Positions 53,476-55,271 of a DNA stretch of 55,271 bases are shown here, in pieces. The position numbers were made by a program, and so were the translations under genes. The notes under the pieces are model-generated. The model searched no databases, was not told the origin of the DNA, and worked only from the letters and a program-made list of their open reading frames with translations. The DNA lies in the NCBI RefSeq assembly GCF_013359695.1, contig NZ_JABFMU010000044.1:1-55271 (forward strand), read 5' to 3'. The first letter of the stretch is position 1. Every line of letters begins with the position of its first letter. This stretch comes from Pseudomonas sp. C2B4 (GTDB taxonomy: Bacteria > Pseudomonadota > Gammaproteobacteria > Pseudomonadales > Pseudomonadaceae).

Positions 53476-53695
53476 GAGAAGTCCTGAAAATCGATGGCCT
53501 GTCTTGGACAGTGTGAAGTGAGCCTCACTTCAGAATTCTACGTTACTCGTCGATACATTTCCCCGAGCCGGTTATCTGACGCCAGCAATCAGAAAATAGT
53601 GGCCATATGATACCAAGCGTATCAATTTTGTTGCAAAATCGAACTTTTGTAGCGGTCGCATTCAGGAAGGACCGCAGCGCACTCAGGAATTTCGC

Positions 53696-55271
53696 ATGCC
53701 TACGCCTACTAGTTACTCCTTTAGCTTTCCTTCGTGGATGACCGGCATCAAGGCCGTCGACAGTCTCATCTCAGGCACCTATTGGCTAGGCAACGATTGG
53801 AGTCCCTTCGGGTCTACCCAGCTCAGCTACAGCTTCATTTCGGAAACCACTTCGTACTTCGCCACAAAATACAGTCCCGTAAATGAATACACTGATGCCT
53901 ATTCGCTGACCTCCGAACAGCAAAACGCGGTCATCAATGCGCTAAGCACCTGGAGCGCCGTTGCAGATATCAAATTCACCCTGACCAGCGATACCCGTAC
54001 AAACGTCGGCGACTTGCGTTTTGGTGGTTACTCCTCGATGGACTCCGATACGGCCGCCTGGGCCTATTACCCAGACAACAGCCCAAGAGGCGGGGATGTA
54101 TGGATTGGTCCGGTAACCAACAACCCCAATCCTGTCAAAGGCACTTATGACTTCCTGACCTTTGTACATGAGATCGGACATGCACTTGGCCTGAAGCATC
54201 CGTTCTCTGCAAGTGCGACAAACAACCAGATTCTTGACCCATCGATGGACAGCGTTTTTTACACTGTCATGAGTTACAACAACGCGTACTCCTATGAACC
54301 GACGACGCCGATGTTGCTCGACATATACGCGATCCAAAGCCTGTATGGCGCCAACAATTTGTGGCAAGCCGGTGACACCGTCTACAAATGGGCTGCGGAT
54401 CAATCAATTTTCGAGACTATCTGGGACGGAGGCGGTAACGACACTATCGATGGCAGCAACCAGCTTCAATCAGTACGAATCAACCTAAATGAAGGCGCTT
54501 TCAGCACCATCGGTAAAGCATTTCTCGATATCGCGCACCAGACGAATGTTACTGATGCATTGGCGATTGCTTTCGGCGCCAAAATCGAAAACGCCATCGG
54601 TTCGGCTTTTGATGACACGCTGATTGGCAATGACCTGAACAACACTCTCAATGGTGGCCTCGGCGCCGACACCATGATCGGTGGAGACGGCGTCGACACC
54701 TATTACGTCGACAACGTCGGCGACGTGGTGATCGAAACTGACTCGTCCCTCACTGCCTACGACCGGGTGTTCTCGTCCATCGACTACACCCTGGCCGCCA
54801 ACGTCGAGAACCTGCTGTTGACCGGTAGCGCCAACCTCAATGGCACCGGCAACGCCGTGAACAACCGCATCGTCGGTACCAACGGCAACAACATTCTCGA
54901 CGGTGGCCTCGGCGCCGATAACCTGGAAGGCGGTCTTGGCAATGACACCTACATCGTCGACAACCTCGGCGACACCGTCACCGAGACCAGTGCCCTGGCC
55001 AGCGAAATCGATACCGTGCGCGCCTCGGTAAACTGGACACTCAGTGCCAATGTCGAAAACCTGATTCTGACCGGCACCGCCCTCAACGGTACCGGCAACA
55101 ATCTCGATAACACCCTGACCGGCAACGATCAGAACAACACCCTCGACGGTGGCCTCGGCGCCGACACCATGATTGGTGGCGCAGGTATCGATACCTACTA
55201 CGTCGACAACGTCGGCGATGTGGTGATCGAAACCGACGCGTCCCTCACCGCCTACGACCGGGTGTTCTCGT
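53696..55271 (+). CDS. Serralysin-type M10 zinc metalloprotease with RTX-like repeats, incomplete at right edge
   Basis: The frame from ATG 53696 runs to the window end without a stop (525 residues so far). The catalytic domain has the full zinc motif H158-E-x-x-H162-x-x-G-x-x-H168 (HEIGHALGLKHP) and the Met-turn VMSYN with M192 and Y194. A linker with GGGNDTIDG follows. From about residue 300 there are modules of about 82-83 residues containing GGLGADTMIGG nonapeptide-like calcium motifs, a DTYYVDNVGDVVIE segment and NVENLLLTGSANLNGTGN. No Sec signal is seen, which fits type I secretion by a C-terminal signal. Typical serralysins are about 480 residues, so this is a larger relative. The secretion genes are not in view. 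Confidence 0.92.
   Translation, partial: MPTPTSYSFSFPSWMTGIKAVDSLISGTYWLGNDWSPFGSTQLSYSFISETTSYFATKYSPVNEYTDAYSLTSEQQNAVINALSTWSAVADIKFTLTSDTRTNVGDLRFGGYSSMDSDTAAWAYYPDNSPRGGDVWIGPVTNNPNPVKGTYDFLTFVHEIGHALGLKHPFSASATNNQILDPSMDSVFYTVMSYNNAYSYEPTTPMLLDIYAIQSLYGANNLWQAGDTVYKWAADQSIFETIWDGGGNDTIDGSNQLQSVRINLNEGAFSTIGKAFLDIAHQTNVTDALAIAFGAKIENAIGSAFDDTLIGNDLNNTLNGGLGADTMIGGDGVDTYYVDNVGDVVIETDSSLTAYDRVFSSIDYTLAANVENLLLTGSANLNGTGNAVNNRIVGTNGNNILDGGLGADNLEGGLGNDTYIVDNLGDTVTETSALASEIDTVRASVNWTLSANVENLILTGTALNGTGNNLDNTLTGNDQNNTLDGGLGADTMIGGAGIDTYYVDNVGDVVIETDASLTAYDRVFS
54653..55271 (+). repeat. Alternating A-B-A coding repeats in the protease gene
   Basis: Modules start at 54653, 54902 and 55148 (spacing 249 and 246 bases). 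The first and third differ at only about 12 of 124 compared bases (roughly 90% identity by eye), while the middle one is clearly more diverged. The true repeat unit is therefore an A-B dimer of 495 bases. Confidence 0.85.

Noticed and set aside
54653..55271. Regular repeats as a possible CRISPR array
   Set aside because: Units are 246-249 bases, in frame, and encode calcium-binding protein modules; there are no short identical repeats with unique spacers.

Overview
The window is chromosomal DNA from a Pseudomonas of the fluorescens group. The evidence is the gene order of the division/cell-wall cluster ending in ftsZ-lpxC, the petABC-sspA-sspB block, an OprD-family porin, a high-GC codon style, and many copies of the 'GTGGGAGCGAGCCTGCTCGC' type REP palindrome that litters these genomes. 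No rRNA, tRNA, CRISPR array, prophage or insertion sequence was seen. The only structural RNA recognised is RNase P RNA.

Layout. (1) 1-6535: an RND drug-efflux pair (adaptor plus MdtC-like pump) followed by its likely OmpR-type regulator and sensor kinase. (2) 6789-10129: a small exported protein, an OprD porin and a membrane diguanylate cyclase. (3) 10302-28122, minus strand: the complete dcw cluster mraZ-rsmH-ftsL-ftsI-murE-murF-mraY-murD-ftsW-murG-murC-ddlB-ftsQ-ftsA-ftsZ, then lpxC. Neighbouring genes from mraZ to ddlB nearly all overlap by 1-11 bases, and a strong promoter with a three-repeat MraZ box drives the 5' end. (4) 28572-34689: rnpB and rsmI (minus), then lpoA-yraN-diaA/gmhA-dolP (plus), then sspB and sspA (minus). 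(5) 34840-38530, minus: the cytochrome bc1 operon petABC and the ribosomal operon rplM-rpsI. (6) 38778-42199: a Tas-like aldo-keto reductase, an acyl-CoA dehydrogenase and a GlxA-type AraC regulator.

(7) 42462-47795 is the accessory part and the most interesting stretch. It holds, all on the plus strand, a flavin amino-acid 2-monooxygenase of the IaaM/phenylalanine-2-monooxygenase type, a nitrilase-superfamily amidase, an internally duplicated polytopic membrane protein broken by a one-base shift at a C10 tract, and a cytoplasmic asparaginase-family amidohydrolase. Together they look like an amino acid to amide to acid plus ammonia pathway with its own transporter, perhaps controlled by the AraC regulator just upstream. 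The substrate cannot be read from sequence.

(8) 47965-53475: zapE, trpS with a C-terminal extra domain, an alpha/beta hydrolase, zapG (yhcB), an OmpA-domain lipoprotein and a metallo-beta-lactamase-fold hydrolase. (9) 53696 to the right edge: an incomplete serralysin-type (M10) zinc protease running into long RTX-like repeats that alternate in an A-B-A pattern.
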